A stretch of 64,000 bases of DNA from Enterococcus mundtii (lineage in GTDB: Bacteria; Bacillota; Bacilli; Lactobacillales; Enterococcaceae): NCBI RefSeq assembly GCF_013394305.1, contig NZ_AP019810.1, forward strand, positions 62,001 through 126,000, read 5' to 3'. How positions within the stretch are numbered: the stretch's first letter is position 1; the number at the start of each line of letters is the position of its first letter. This document shows positions 53,763 to 62,328 of the stretch, piece after piece. The notes below the pieces were generated by a model. The model was not told the origin of the DNA and ran no database searches. It saw nothing but the letters and a program-made list of their open reading frames with translations. Position numbers and translations under genes: made by a program.

Positions 53763-54023
53763 ATGCTGGAATTGAGCCGACTTGCTTTTATTTTTCCTGT
53801 TTTTATATTTGTACCGATTGTCTTTTCGTTTATCAAATGGACGAAAGAACGAAAAAAAATCGCTTTAAGTAGTTTGCCTGCGATCTATTTTATGTATAAA
53901 ATATTAAACTATCAGTTTTTCGAACCCTTCCAGATCTTCACATTTAATTTAGTTGGGTTCATTTTCTCCATACTCTTTGTCATTGGGTATTTATTTTATC
54001 TAAACAGAAAAAATAAACGTTAA
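53763..54023 (+). CDS. Hypothetical membrane protein
   Basis: An 86-residue protein with three hydrophobic segments (LAFIFPVFIFVPIVFSFI, LPAIYFMYKILNY, LVGFIFSILFVIGYLFYL) and a basic end. I choose the ATG at 53763, after GGGAG; the frame extends upstream without support. It is followed 37 bases later by a small XRE gene, a membrane-protein/regulator pair like 41433-42130. Family not recognised. Confidence 0.65.
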   Translation: MLELSRLAFIFPVFIFVPIVFSFIKWTKERKKIALSSLPAIYFMYKILNYQFFEPFQIFTFNLVGFIFSILFVIGYLFYLNRKNKR

Positions 54024-54060
54024 CTCTCATAGATGATTATTTAGAGAAAGGTGAGGTAAA

Positions 54061-54294
54061 ATGACGATTGAAGAAGCGATTTTACTGGATACACTGCATT
54101 GCCGTTTAAACTTCCTCAAAGATAAAAAGCATTTAACTACACCACAGGTTGCTGAAAAAGTGAACTTACCGATTGAGACATATAAAAACTATGAAGATGG
54201 AAAAAATATACCTAGTATCATCGAATTGATCTTTATCGCAGATTTTTACGACACGACCATCGATTATTTGATTGGTCGAACGGAAGCATCCTAA
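54061..54294 (+). CDS. Small XRE-family regulator
   Basis: A 77-residue helix-turn-helix protein (LNFLKDKKHLTTPQVAEKVNLPIETYKNYEDGKNIPSIIELIFIADFYDTTIDYLIGRTE). AGAAAGGTGAG ribosome binding site. It probably regulates the membrane gene upstream or itself. Confidence 0.87.
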   Translation: MTIEEAILLDTLHCRLNFLKDKKHLTTPQVAEKVNLPIETYKNYEDGKNIPSIIELIFIADFYDTTIDYLIGRTEAS

Positions 54295-54332
54295 ACACTT
54301 AATTCACTGTTTTAGAAAGAAGGAAATATTAT

Positions 54333-54695
54333 ATGCGCTTATGGCATCAAAGCCTCTTGCAATCACTTCCGCGCCAACAATTATTAGGACAACATCGCGA
54401 ATGTTGTGCTCTGAGAGGCAATGGTTGGGGACGAAAACATGCGACTGTCGATTACGTTTTTACACATTCGCCTTACAAATTATTTCAGTATCATTTGTTA
54501 GTAATGGAAGAAATGAAGAAACAAAATTATAAACCTGGTGAGGAATGGTTTGATCCCTTGTATCGTGGAAAAATTTGTGAACCTTATTCTACCCTTTCCC
54601 CTATTGAATGGACCTCACCACTTTATCCAGAACATGATCAAATCTACTTAGCCGAATGTGTGGCAAACTTAGAACAGAAAGGGATCATCTTGTAA
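54333..54695 (+). CDS. TIGR02328-type protein (pyrimidine-dimer glycosylase superfamily)
   Basis: A 120-residue protein with the hallmark start MRLWHQSLLQSLPRQQLLGQ and HRECCALRGNGWGRKHATVDYVF, followed by YHLLVMEEMKKQNYKPGEEWFDPLYRGK. It is related to the T4 endonuclease V-like group (PF03013) but longer at the C-terminus; activity is not established for this subgroup. Confidence 0.85.
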   Translation: MRLWHQSLLQSLPRQQLLGQHRECCALRGNGWGRKHATVDYVFTHSPYKLFQYHLLVMEEMKKQNYKPGEEWFDPLYRGKICEPYSTLSPIEWTSPLYPEHDQIYLAECVANLEQKGIIL

Positions 54696-54723
54696 ACAAG
54701 CAATAATACATTGCTCTATCAAA

Positions 54724-54751
54724 CCTCTCGATTGCTGAATCGAGAGGCTTT
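54724..54751 (+). terminator. Terminator
   Basis: CCTCTCGATT-GCTG-AATCGAGAGG followed by CTTTTA. Confidence 0.8.
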
Positions 54752-54774
54752 TATTGAAATTAGACATAAAAAAA

Positions 54775-54800
54775 ACTGCTCTTTCATAAGAAAGAGCAGT
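54775..54800 (-). terminator. Terminator of the cold-shock gene
   Basis: ACTGCTCTTTC-ATAA-GAAAGAGCAGT, followed by T7 on the minus strand. Confidence 0.88.
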
Positions 54801-54818
54801 AAGATATCAATCGTTTGA

Positions 54819-55019
54819 TTATGCTTTAACGATGTTGATTGCTTGAGGGCCACGTTGTCCATCTTCAACATCAAAAGTCACAGCTTGACCTTCGTCTAAT
54901 GTTTTGAAACCGTCACCTTGGATAGCTGAAAAATGAGCGAATACGTCATTTCCATCTTCACCAGTGATAAATCCAAAACCTTTGTCTGCGTTAAACCATT
55001 TTACTGTACCGTTATTCAT
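54819..55019 (-). CDS. csp: Cold-shock protein (CspA family)
   Basis: A 66-residue single cold-shock domain binding single-stranded nucleic acid. RNP1 KGFGFI and RNP2 VFAHF are present ([30 protein letters not shown]). AGGAGG ribosome binding site. The leader includes a perfect 12-base palindrome TGATACGTATCA touching the ribosome binding site, which could fold and affect translation. Confidence 0.95.
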   Translation of the reverse strand: MNNGTVKWFNADKGFGFITGEDGNDVFAHFSAIQGDGFKTLDEGQAVTFDVEDGQRGPQAINIVKA

Positions 55020-55203
55020 GTATATTTCCTCCTGATACGTATCAACGTACGTTTATAGTGCAATAAATATTTGATAGGCAAAAGGAGTCTTATAATGTTT
55101 AACTTATAGCTCAAATTACGTTTCAAAATAGATTACTTTTACACTATAGCATGCCCTTTTAGAAAACACAACTATAAACCCTCGGTACTTTCAATTTCTC
55201 TAT

Positions 55204-55680
55204 TCATCTCATTTGTTTGATTTGTTCATTAGATGAAGCAATGTCTTTCTTCTGATAAATCATTCCTAACTTCTGCATCAAAAACCGGTCACTCACATTA
55301 GACAGCATTCGTCTAATTCCGCTGATAGCTTCCTCTGGCGCAGATCCTTGAACAAACCAGAAAACCGATTTTTGATACAAAGGAGCATCTGGTGTGTCTA
55401 ACCCATACTCAAATAGATCCGTCCAGCGATCAATAAATGTTTTTAACAAACCGGTCACATCCCACCAGTAGATGGGCGTACCAATCACCAAGACGTCAGC
55501 TTGTTTGATTACTCCCATGACTTTGTCAAATTCATCCTTTTCGGTCATCTGTCCTAACTGATTGATCGAATAATCAACTAAATGCAGGACCGTATAGTCG
55601 ATATCCTTTAAGATTTTTTCTCCCCATTTAACGGTCATCCCCTCTTTGTTCGGGCTTGCATTAATAAACAAAATGCGCAT
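55204..55680 (-). CDS. NAD(P)H-dependent FMN reductase / flavodoxin-like protein
   Basis: A 158-residue flavodoxin-fold protein. FMN phosphate loop NASPNKEGMTVKWGEKIL, isoalloxazine-binding GTPIYWWDVTGLLKTFIDRW, and a C-terminal helix. It probably reduces quinones or FMN. Single gene, AGGAGG site. Confidence 0.85.
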   Translation of the reverse strand: MRILFINASPNKEGMTVKWGEKILKDIDYTVLHLVDYSINQLGQMTEKDEFDKVMGVIKQADVLVIGTPIYWWDVTGLLKTFIDRWTDLFEYGLDTPDAPLYQKSVFWFVQGSAPEEAISGIRRMLSNVSDRFLMQKLGMIYQKKDIASSNEQIKQMR

Positions 55681-55965
55681 ATTAACTCCTCCTCTACCCA
55701 GTTTTTCATCCTGACTCTCTTTTTCATGTAAACTCTTGGTTTATTTTTATATTCGAACGATTATGATATCAAAACGATACTTTTCTTCATCAAATATAAC
55801 ATTTTTTACATAAAAAAAACAAATATTAAAAAAATCATCATCCATTAAAACTCTCTGTTATTATGTTCATCTTAATGATAAAATAAAGTTTGTTTGTTAT
55901 TATTTCTTTATATAATTATAACGTTGTGCTTTCTTCTACTACTTTTCTTTTTTGATTTATCTACA

Positions 55966-56006
55966 CTCTCTAACTGGCTTTCGTCGGTTCGATTCCGACA
56001 TAGAGA
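55966..56006 (+). other. tRNA-like minihelix (acceptor stem plus T-arm)
   Basis: GTCGG-TTCGATT-CCGAC is a perfect T-arm (5+7+5, GTTCGATTCC core), flanked by CTCTA and TAGAG that would pair as an acceptor stem. There is no room for D and anticodon arms (10 bases between), so it is not a working tRNA. It is either a tRNA remnant, an att-like scar, or a leader hairpin of the following gene. Confidence 0.45.
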
Positions 56007-56034
56007 ATACGGTCAATCACCGTAAATAAAACCA

Positions 56035-56078
56035 ATCGCTTTTATTAGGGGGAGCTTTGCATGAAAGCGATCTATTTT
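56035..56078 (+). promoter_or_regulatory. Terminator-like hairpin in the leader of the 56100 gene
   Basis: ATCGCTTT...AAAGCGAT followed by CTATTTTTC, just before the AGGAGG site. An ACGGT-CAATC-ACCGT hairpin lies shortly upstream. Together with the minihelix this forms a three-hairpin leader that could attenuate the gene. Confidence 0.4.
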
Positions 56079-56099
56079 TCGTAGAAACAGGAGGAAAAA

Positions 56100-56852
56100 A
56101 TGAATTTATTGTTGTTATTGTTAGGATTAATCAGTTTGATGCTTGGTCTACATCTATTTAGTCGATCAAGTAAAAGAAATGGAAAAGCTTGGCAGCGCCA
56201 TCTCATTTTATTTAGTGCTTTATTCGGTTTACTACTGGTCAGTAGCGCTTGCGGATCTGGTACCAATCAAGCGTCAAAAGCAGATACCGCTACTTCGGAA
56301 ACAACTTCAACATCTAGTGAAGAAAAAGCCCAACGAGAAGCGGCGGAAAAGAAAGAATTAGAAGAGAAAAAGAAAGAAGAAAAATTAGCAGCTGAGAAAA
56401 AAGCACAAGAAGAACAAGCGAAACGTGAAGCAGATAAGAAAGCGCAAGAAGAACAAGCAAAACGTAAAGCAGATAAGAAAGCGCAAGAAGAACAAGCAAA
56501 ACGTAAAGCAGATAAGAAAGCGCAAGAAGAACAAGCAAGACTTGAAGCGGAAAAGAAAGCTCAGGAAGAACAAGCTCGTCTCGAAGCAGAACAGGCAGCA
56601 CAGGCAGCGGAACAAGCGCGTATCGCTGAAGAAGCTCGTGTAGCTGCTGAACAAGCAGAAGCCCAGCGCGTGGCACAAGAACAAGCAGCCGCAGCTCAAG
56701 CGCAACAGGCACAAGCAAATGAAGCACAAGTCTTAGTTACCAGAACTGGAGCAAAGTACCATACGCATAAGTGTGGTAACGGTGACTACTATCCTGCGAC
56801 AATGAGTGAAGCATTGGCACGCGGATTGACCCCTTGCGAAAAATGTTACTAA
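56100..56852 (+). CDS. Membrane-anchored coiled-coil protein with a C-terminal Cys/His module
   Basis: A 250-residue protein with an N-terminal helix (LLLLLLGLISLMLGLHLF), a second hydrophobic segment ending in LLVSSACGSG (lipobox-like), a Ser/Thr linker, and about 120 residues of highly charged coiled coil with repeated KKAQEEQAKR(E/K)AD. It ends in TRTGAKYHTHKCGNGDYYPA and MSEALARGLTPCEKCY, a small module with His and three Cys resembling Ada-like metal-binding tails found on Gram-positive surface and nuclease proteins. Probably extracellular; function unknown. Confidence 0.8.
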   Translation: MNLLLLLLGLISLMLGLHLFSRSSKRNGKAWQRHLILFSALFGLLLVSSACGSGTNQASKADTATSETTSTSSEEKAQREAAEKKELEEKKKEEKLAAEKKAQEEQAKREADKKAQEEQAKRKADKKAQEEQAKRKADKKAQEEQARLEAEKKAQEEQARLEAEQAAQAAEQARIAEEARVAAEQAEAQRVAQEQAAAAQAQQAQANEAQVLVTRTGAKYHTHKCGNGDYYPATMSEALARGLTPCEKCY

Positions 56853-56862
56853 AATAATTTAT

Positions 56863-56906
56863 GCAGTATACGAAATGATCACTCTGATCTCGTATACTGC
56901 TTTTTT
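56863..56906 (+). terminator. Terminator after the coiled-coil gene
   Basis: GCAGTATACGA...TCGTATACTGC followed by TTTTTT. Confidence 0.88.
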
Positions 56907-57123
56907 CTTATCAATTTCATAATCTAGTCTACATCTTCTTATCCCTCCTTTTCACTTATGTAATCCAATTTTTTTGTGTCAATGATCCACTTCAAATAAT
57001 AATAATTATTATTTAATAAAAATACAGTTGATTCAATTCACCTATCTGTGCTATAATAGTTATGGAATTTCGTTATCAACGTATCGTTGCCTTTCAACAG
57101 AACAATAAGAAAGGAGAATGACT

Positions 57124-57273
57124 ATGACATTCTATAACAAAGAATTACAATATCGTGTCACTCTTAATACCGATTTAAATCTTTTCGTCGTGTTCGACAA
57201 AGAAGATAGCAATCGTGTTGCGACTGGTGTAACGATCGAACAAGCAGTGCAAGAACTTAAAAAATCCGCATAG
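57124..57273 (+). CDS. Hypothetical 49-residue protein
   Basis: Reads MTFYNKELQYRVTLNTDLNL and then FVVFDKEDSNRVATGVTIEQAVQELKKSA. AAAGGAG lies 6 bases before the ATG, a terminator follows at 57317, and codon use is normal, so it is very likely translated. Predicted strand-strand-helix; no family recognised. Confidence 0.7.
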   Translation: MTFYNKELQYRVTLNTDLNLFVVFDKEDSNRVATGVTIEQAVQELKKSA

Positions 57274-57316
57274 GAGTGAAAACCTCGAATGGACGATTGC
57301 AACTCTAGTTCACAAT

Positions 57317-57351
57317 AAGACACCTACTTGAAAGGTCAAAGTAGGTGTCTT
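57317..57351 (+). terminator. Terminator after the 49-residue gene
   Basis: AAGACACCTACTT-GAAAGGTCA-AAGTAGGTGTCTT followed by AAATTTTTA. From here to 57595 I see no gene. Confidence 0.8.
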
Positions 57352-57595
57352 AAATTTTTATATGCGTGATGAAACTCCACTCTTATCTTACATATGACGA
57401 TCGAATGATTCTAGCTTGTTCTTAGGAATATTCTCTTTTTCAATTATTTGATCCTATTTTTAGCAATTTGAATAAGTACCTGATTTGCACTAATCTTCAA
57501 CTAATTCTTACAATCTTTTTTACTTTGTGCTAAAATTTCTTTTTCAAGATGAAAATATTTTTGTCTTTAGAAGCCGTTTACAAGGAGGTTTGGAA

Positions 57596-57640
57596 GTGAA
57601 ATCAGCGATAGCTTATTCTTTATGTGATACAAGAAATTGA
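57596..57640 (+). CDS. Possible 14-residue leader peptide
   Basis: GTG start 7 bases after a perfect AAGGAGG, reading MKSAIAYSLCDTRN and then TGA. The stop overlaps the TTG start of the next small gene (TTGA), suggesting translational coupling. No family can be assigned at this length. Confidence 0.4.
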   Translation: MKSAIAYSLCDTRN

Positions 57641-57828
57641 CGCTTCGATGTTTTCAATATGCTATGGAAAAAAATCTAACCGTATGGATTTTACTATTAT
57701 GTTTGATCATTGGACTAGCTTTATTACTTTTTAATGTGATTAGTTGGACAACATACTTTGTTGTAGTATTAATTATTGCTGGATTGACGTTCTTTGAAAA
57801 AAAGCGACGCTCAAACCTTAATAAGTAA
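57637..57828 (+). CDS. Hypothetical small membrane protein
   Basis: A 63-residue protein with two hydrophobic helices (LTVWILLLCLIIGLALLLFNVI, TYFVVVLIIAGLTFF) and a basic end (EKKRRSNLNK). The TTG at 57637 overlaps the preceding stop; an ATG at 57664 (MEKNLTVW) is the alternative but lacks its own ribosome binding site, so coupling to the short upstream frame is likely. Confidence 0.5.
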   Translation: MTLRCFQYAMEKNLTVWILLLCLIIGLALLLFNVISWTTYFVVVLIIAGLTFFEKKRRSNLNK

Positions 57829-57888
57829 AACTCTTTTGATTATATAAAGGCAACGAAATCTGCATTAGAAATGCATTGCTAAATAAGC

Positions 57889-57943
57889 GCCACTACTCGA
57901 AAATCATTTTCATGATTTCGAAAAGGGTGACGCTTATTTATAA
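57889..57943. terminator. Long hairpin between converging genes
   Basis: AAATAAGCG...CGCTTATTT enclosing an inner CGAAAATCA/TGATTTCG stem. It can serve the small membrane gene and the GH85 gene. Confidence 0.7.
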
Positions 57944-58022
57944 TGATGTGAATTTTAAACATTTCAATTATATTAAATGATAGAAGTGATGAGATGACAA
58001 ATACACTTTTTATCCCACTAAG

Positions 58023-60866
58023 TTAGTGTAATAATTCTGGCAGTCCAAATACTTCAAATCCATAGATTCTTGCTGCAGTGTCTGATCCTTGTGTTGGTTT
58101 GTCAATACGTAATCGGACATATCGTGCAGATTGTACTGCAAAAGTCTCGCCGGAGCTACTCGCCGTATTATTGGTAGTTTTGGCAACTTCTTTATATATC
58201 GCTCCATCTTCACTTATTTCGATCGCATATGCTTTTGTATTCATGTCAGGACTTTCTCCACCTGCTTGCGCATGGTCTATGCGAACTTCACTAATGGTTT
58301 GAACATTCCCTAAATCAAGTGTCAATTCGTGTGGTGGCATACCCGTTGCACACCATTTAGTCGTCAAGTCGCCATCGATTGCAAAATGAGGGGCTTCCGC
58401 TTCGTTGGTATAAGAGGAAGCGGTCGCTTTCGCGTTTCGTGATAACAGCGGTAACTCCATTGGTACTTTATTAGAAATTGTAATCAAACCATTTTTTTCA
58501 GCAGGTGTCTCCCCTGCTTGATTGCTTGCCGTTAATTTGACTTTATAAACACCTTCTTTGTGGTAAGTGACAACTGGCGAATGTTCATGACTTGTCGTAA
58601 TATCCCCACCTTCAAATTCCCAAGTAACCGTTTCAGTGTTTAAGGATGACGTGTTTGTAAAAGTAATCGCTGATCCTGGAGCAGCTAACGTTCTTGAAGC
58701 AGTAAAATCAGCTCTCGGCACTTTATTATCCGGCCAATCAAAAGAAACGGCCTCTGAAGGTTCACCTTGATTACCCAGCGCATCAACAGGCACGACAATC
58801 AATTTGGTTTGCGCGGTGTCTAAGGTTCGTTCAAGGGCATTGATATAATGATTCGTAGCTGGTGTTGCTCCTAAGAAAGATTTTGAGTTATCAGGATTCA
58901 ACCGGTAGATCTCATAGTAGCATGCTTGACTCTCCGTCTCATCCCAAGCCAGTCGTATGCCAGCGTATCGCCCTTCCTCTTCATCAAATGCAACATCTTC
59001 AAGCCTCAGTCCCGAAACTTTTGTGGTTGGAAGTTCCTTTCCATCTGTCAGTGCTAATTGACCCAAGTGTAGCGCGTAATCGGACTGAGTCTCTGAAGAA
59101 GCAAGCTGATAAGAGAGTGTGTTGATTTTTTCTCCTGCCAACCGACTGACATCATAGCTGACAGTCGTCCAATCACGACCGATTGGCTCACTTGCCGAGA
59201 TGATTTCTTTTCGTCCGTCAGCCATTTCTAAAACTAAGTCAAGTTGGCTCATGCTCGTTGCTTTTGCCGTTGTTGTGATAGAAGTTTTATCGGAAATGAT
59301 TCCATCCATTCGATACAGTTTGATTGTGCTTGTTGCCTCGTTCACCATACTCCCTTTAAGAAGCAAAGAATTTCCGCCACGAAACGCCTCATCGTAATCC
59401 ATCTCAACGGCTAATTGATTTTCTCCTTGATGATCAAAGATCCAACGATACGTTGGCATCACGTCTTGCATACTGCGATTATTCCACTCTAGATCAGATA
59501 CTTTTTTTCCATTGATAAAGTATCCATACCCATTCCCCATACTAAAATTCGTCACAAAAGGCATGCTGGTAATAGCGCTCTGCTCTACTGCATACGTAGA
59601 GATCCCAGGCCATTCTTTTTCTACCGGTGCCTTCCCTTTCGTTGGATCACCTTGTTCATTTACCCAAAAACGCAATTCACGACGTTGAAAAACAGCAGGA
59701 TCACTAGCTGATGTGTATGTCCAACTTGGCACATATAGACCTAACGAAGTATACGGAGTGCCCGTTTCATCTGTGAACAACCGCCAATTCACTGGTGTAT
59801 CATAGCCATTTTGTTGGACATCAATGCCCGCATATAATTGATAAGGATCAATGCCTAATTCATTTGCTTTCTTTTTAGAAGCTTTCAATAGCTCTTGACT
59901 AGCTAAACGATCGGTGTTCCACCAGAAATTCAAAAACATGCTATCTGCTAAAGGATTCATCTCCGCATCGACTAAAAAAGCTTGGTTTTTATCCGTCAGT
60001 GCATTTTGCCAATCCATCTTCCCTTCCGAAGTCATTGAATCATACCACATGATTTCTAATGCTGCTTCTTTTTGCTTGAATTGTTTGATGAATTCTTGCA
60101 TCAAATCCGCATGTTTTTTACTCAATCCTTCTGTCGTATTCGCCCCTTCTACCTTTTTATGATTGTTTGCATCGTCAAAACTTGTGACTAATGTGTCCGT
60201 TTCCTGATTGATGAACCAGCCATCAAACCCATATCGAGTAGCTACTTCGATCAATTGATCGACTAAAGGAAAAGTACCATCCTCATCTTTTTGCAAGAAT
60301 GTATCCAACCATTCGATTTTACCGCCATGAGCAGACTGCGGAAAGAAAACTGTCCCTAATACTGGCACGCCATTTTTATGGGCTGCATCAATGACATCAG
60401 GACTTGGCGGTACAATGATCCCTTCACCAGACGAACCACCCCAATACACAAGTTGATCGATATATTGCCAATTGGAAAATACATTGGCATCAAAAGTATT
60501 GATACCTCTAGGCGCATTCCCACTTGTACTGCTATTCATGATCGACAAAGCGACAACTTTCATTTCTGGTGTCTGCGTGTCATTTGAAGTTGCCAGTGCG
60601 TTTTTATCGATCCGTTTTGCCAAAGGTACTTGGCTAACATTATAAGGTGCATCTGGATCTTTAGAAAATTCCCATTCTAGCAAGTCTTTAGGAAACCAGT
60701 AAGACGATTCTGGCTGATTATCCATTCCTCGTTGGTAAGTTGCTGCTTCTGTTTCTTTGTAATCAAACGTTTTAGTCTCTGCGTGATACGTTGTCCCACT
60801 ACCAATTGCACTTGCTATTACTACTGCACAAAAGAGTCCGACCGCCATTTTTTTCTTATCCTTCAT
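58023..60866 (-). CDS. Secreted endo-beta-N-acetylglucosaminidase (GH85)
   Basis: A 947-residue enzyme that releases N-glycans by cutting between the two core GlcNAc residues. Signal peptide (KKMAVGLFCAVVIASAIGSG), then the GH85 barrel with DQLVYWGGSSGEGIIVPPSPDVIDAAHKNGVPVLGTVFFP and the catalytic FDGWFINQETDT; then a jelly-roll region, a fibronectin-like part, a PKD domain (NTETVTWEFEGGDITTSHEHSPVVTYHKEGVYKVKLTA) and a C-terminal F5/8-type carbohydrate-binding domain. No LPXTG, so it is released or loosely bound. The start at 60866 follows GGAGGAG; an ATG 10 codons upstream is less likely. Confidence 0.92.
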   Translation of the reverse strand: MKDKKKMAVGLFCAVVIASAIGSGTTYHAETKTFDYKETEAATYQRGMDNQPESSYWFPKDLLEWEFSKDPDAPYNVSQVPLAKRIDKNALATSNDTQTPEMKVVALSIMNSSTSGNAPRGINTFDANVFSNWQYIDQLVYWGGSSGEGIIVPPSPDVIDAAHKNGVPVLGTVFFPQSAHGGKIEWLDTFLQKDEDGTFPLVDQLIEVATRYGFDGWFINQETDTLVTSFDDANNHKKVEGANTTEGLSKKHADLMQEFIKQFKQKEAALEIMWYDSMTSEGKMDWQNALTDKNQAFLVDAEMNPLADSMFLNFWWNTDRLASQELLKASKKKANELGIDPYQLYAGIDVQQNGYDTPVNWRLFTDETGTPYTSLGLYVPSWTYTSASDPAVFQRRELRFWVNEQGDPTKGKAPVEKEWPGISTYAVEQSAITSMPFVTNFSMGNGYGYFINGKKVSDLEWNNRSMQDVMPTYRWIFDHQGENQLAVEMDYDEAFRGGNSLLLKGSMVNEATSTIKLYRMDGIISDKTSITTTAKATSMSQLDLVLEMADGRKEIISASEPIGRDWTTVSYDVSRLAGEKINTLSYQLASSETQSDYALHLGQLALTDGKELPTTKVSGLRLEDVAFDEEEGRYAGIRLAWDETESQACYYEIYRLNPDNSKSFLGATPATNHYINALERTLDTAQTKLIVVPVDALGNQGEPSEAVSFDWPDNKVPRADFTASRTLAAPGSAITFTNTSSLNTETVTWEFEGGDITTSHEHSPVVTYHKEGVYKVKLTASNQAGETPAEKNGLITISNKVPMELPLLSRNAKATASSYTNEAEAPHFAIDGDLTTKWCATGMPPHELTLDLGNVQTISEVRIDHAQAGGESPDMNTKAYAIEISEDGAIYKEVAKTTNNTASSSGETFAVQSARYVRLRIDKPTQGSDTAARIYGFEVFGLPELLH

Positions 60867-60976
60867 CTCCGCTCCTCCTAAATTTAATTGATTCACAAAA
60901 ATGATAACGTTTTCTTTGTTTTAGGTATATGAACAAATCATAGAACTTTCACAACAAATTATAGGTAACATGAACA

Positions 60977-61014
60977 AAAAAACTGATTTTGATCGTCGAT
61001 CGAAATCAGTTTTT
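60977..61014 (-). terminator. Terminator of the MerR gene
   Basis: AAAACTGATTTTGATC-GTC-GATCGAAATCAGTTTT; A/T tails on both sides. Confidence 0.85.
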
Positions 61015-61169
61015 GTATTGTTGATTCGCTATTATGCCCTTTTACGATAGATTTTATTTGAAACCCTCATGAAACCAATCAACTATAATAAAACTTGGAT
61101 TGTCTGTCAGCATGATTAGTTACTTCAACATTTTGACTTTTCGTCGTTTGTTCAGTGATGACGGATTTT

Positions 61170-61976
61170 TCAATCATTCATTCCCTCGCTGAAAACTCGA
61201 ATCTCATAAACGATTTCTTCTAATGTTCCAGTGGAAGCTTCTGCTTCGATCGCAAGAACAGTCGACTTTTTTTTAAATATTTCTGGAAACAACTCTGGAA
61301 GGCGCTCACCGTAACTTTTAGGACTAAATCGGCATGCGTATTCTCCACTAGGTAAAATCTTGATATTGTTACCGACATTTTTTGTAGGCTTGATTTCTAT
61401 ATACATATACTGGTGCACGTTTTTATCAATAAATTCATAGAGAATACCAAAATCATATAAAGGCTCATACCCTGCTTCCATCGATCGATCAAACAAATTG
61501 GCTGCTTCTGTATAAAGTGTCTTTTTGTTATCAGTCTGTTGATAAGGAAAAACATATAAGTACTTTTCTGACAATTGCCGAATATGTTGCTTTTTAGAAT
61601 GTCGATATGTTTTTAACAAATTAATTTCTTCTTTTACCTCTTGCATTCCTTTTAAATTTTGTTGGAGCGAATCGATTTTTTGTTTCATTAATTCTTCGCT
61701 ATATGATAAAAAAGATAGGTAATCGATGGAATTATTCGGATCACTGAAGCGATGTAATTCCTTTAAAGGCAACCCAATCTCTACACATGCTTGAATCAGC
61801 TCGACCGCACTCACTTGCGCTAAGGAATAATAGCGATAGCCAGAATCTGGATTGATGTATACCGGCAATAATACCCCGACTTGTTCACAATATCTTAACG
61901 ATTTAATATTGACACCGGTTATTTTCGCCAATTCTCCGATACTCAACAATTCACTTCTTTTGTCCATTTCTCTCAT
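61170..61976 (-). CDS. MerR-family regulator with GyrI-like effector domain (BmrR type)
   Basis: A 268-residue regulator. MerR helix-turn-helix (LLSIGELAKITGVNIKSLRYCEQVGVLLPVYINPDSGYRYYSLAQVSAVELIQACVEIGLPLKEL), coiled-coil dimer helix, and a GyrI-like drug-binding domain (YMYIEIKPTKNVGNNIKILPSGEYACRF). The Cys in YCEQVG replaces the more usual Tyr. BmrR relatives activate efflux genes; no efflux gene is adjacent. AGGAG ribosome binding site. Confidence 0.9.
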   Translation of the reverse strand: MREMDKRSELLSIGELAKITGVNIKSLRYCEQVGVLLPVYINPDSGYRYYSLAQVSAVELIQACVEIGLPLKELHRFSDPNNSIDYLSFLSYSEELMKQKIDSLQQNLKGMQEVKEEINLLKTYRHSKKQHIRQLSEKYLYVFPYQQTDNKKTLYTEAANLFDRSMEAGYEPLYDFGILYEFIDKNVHQYMYIEIKPTKNVGNNIKILPSGEYACRFSPKSYGERLPELFPEIFKKKSTVLAIEAEASTGTLEEIVYEIRVFSEGMND

Positions 61977-62276
61977 TATAATTCTCCTACATGATAATAA
62001 TCTTTAATATCAAGCGTTCAGATACTGATTATATCATAAACTATTTTTACATATTATATTTTATCGTTATTTTTTAATCTAAAACCATTCACATAGATTG
62101 CTTTATTTAATATTTTTCATCCATAAATTTTGATAAACAGCTATATTTATAACGTTTTAAATTCATCTTTATTTTAGTTATATATAAAAAACAAATGAAC
62201 CATTAACACAATTTCAATGATTCATTAGATAAAGATATAATAATTCCGAATCTTCTCTATTTTTGAGACAACTAAA
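61977..62276. other. AT-rich intergenic region
   Basis: Upstream of the MerR gene and before the terminator of the NusG-II gene. Nothing beyond promoter-like AT-rich sequence is visible. Confidence 0.45.
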
Positions 62277-62321
62277 AAAACTACCACCATCAACTTTATC
62301 TAAGCTGATAGTAGCAGTTTT
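62277..62321 (-). terminator. Terminator of the NusG-II gene
   Basis: AAAACTACCACCATCA...TGATAGTAGCAGTTTT with two mismatches, T-rich on the minus strand. Confidence 0.7.
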
Positions 62322-62328
62322 CTCTTAC

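Noticed and set aside
55966-56006. A functional tRNA gene
   Set aside because: Only a T-arm and a short closing stem are present. There is no D-arm, anticodon arm or CCA-compatible acceptor of normal length.
56314-56727. Minus-strand Leu-rich frames opposite the coiled-coil gene
   Set aside because: Antisense shadow of the KKAQEEQ repeats; no start signals and no plausible protein.
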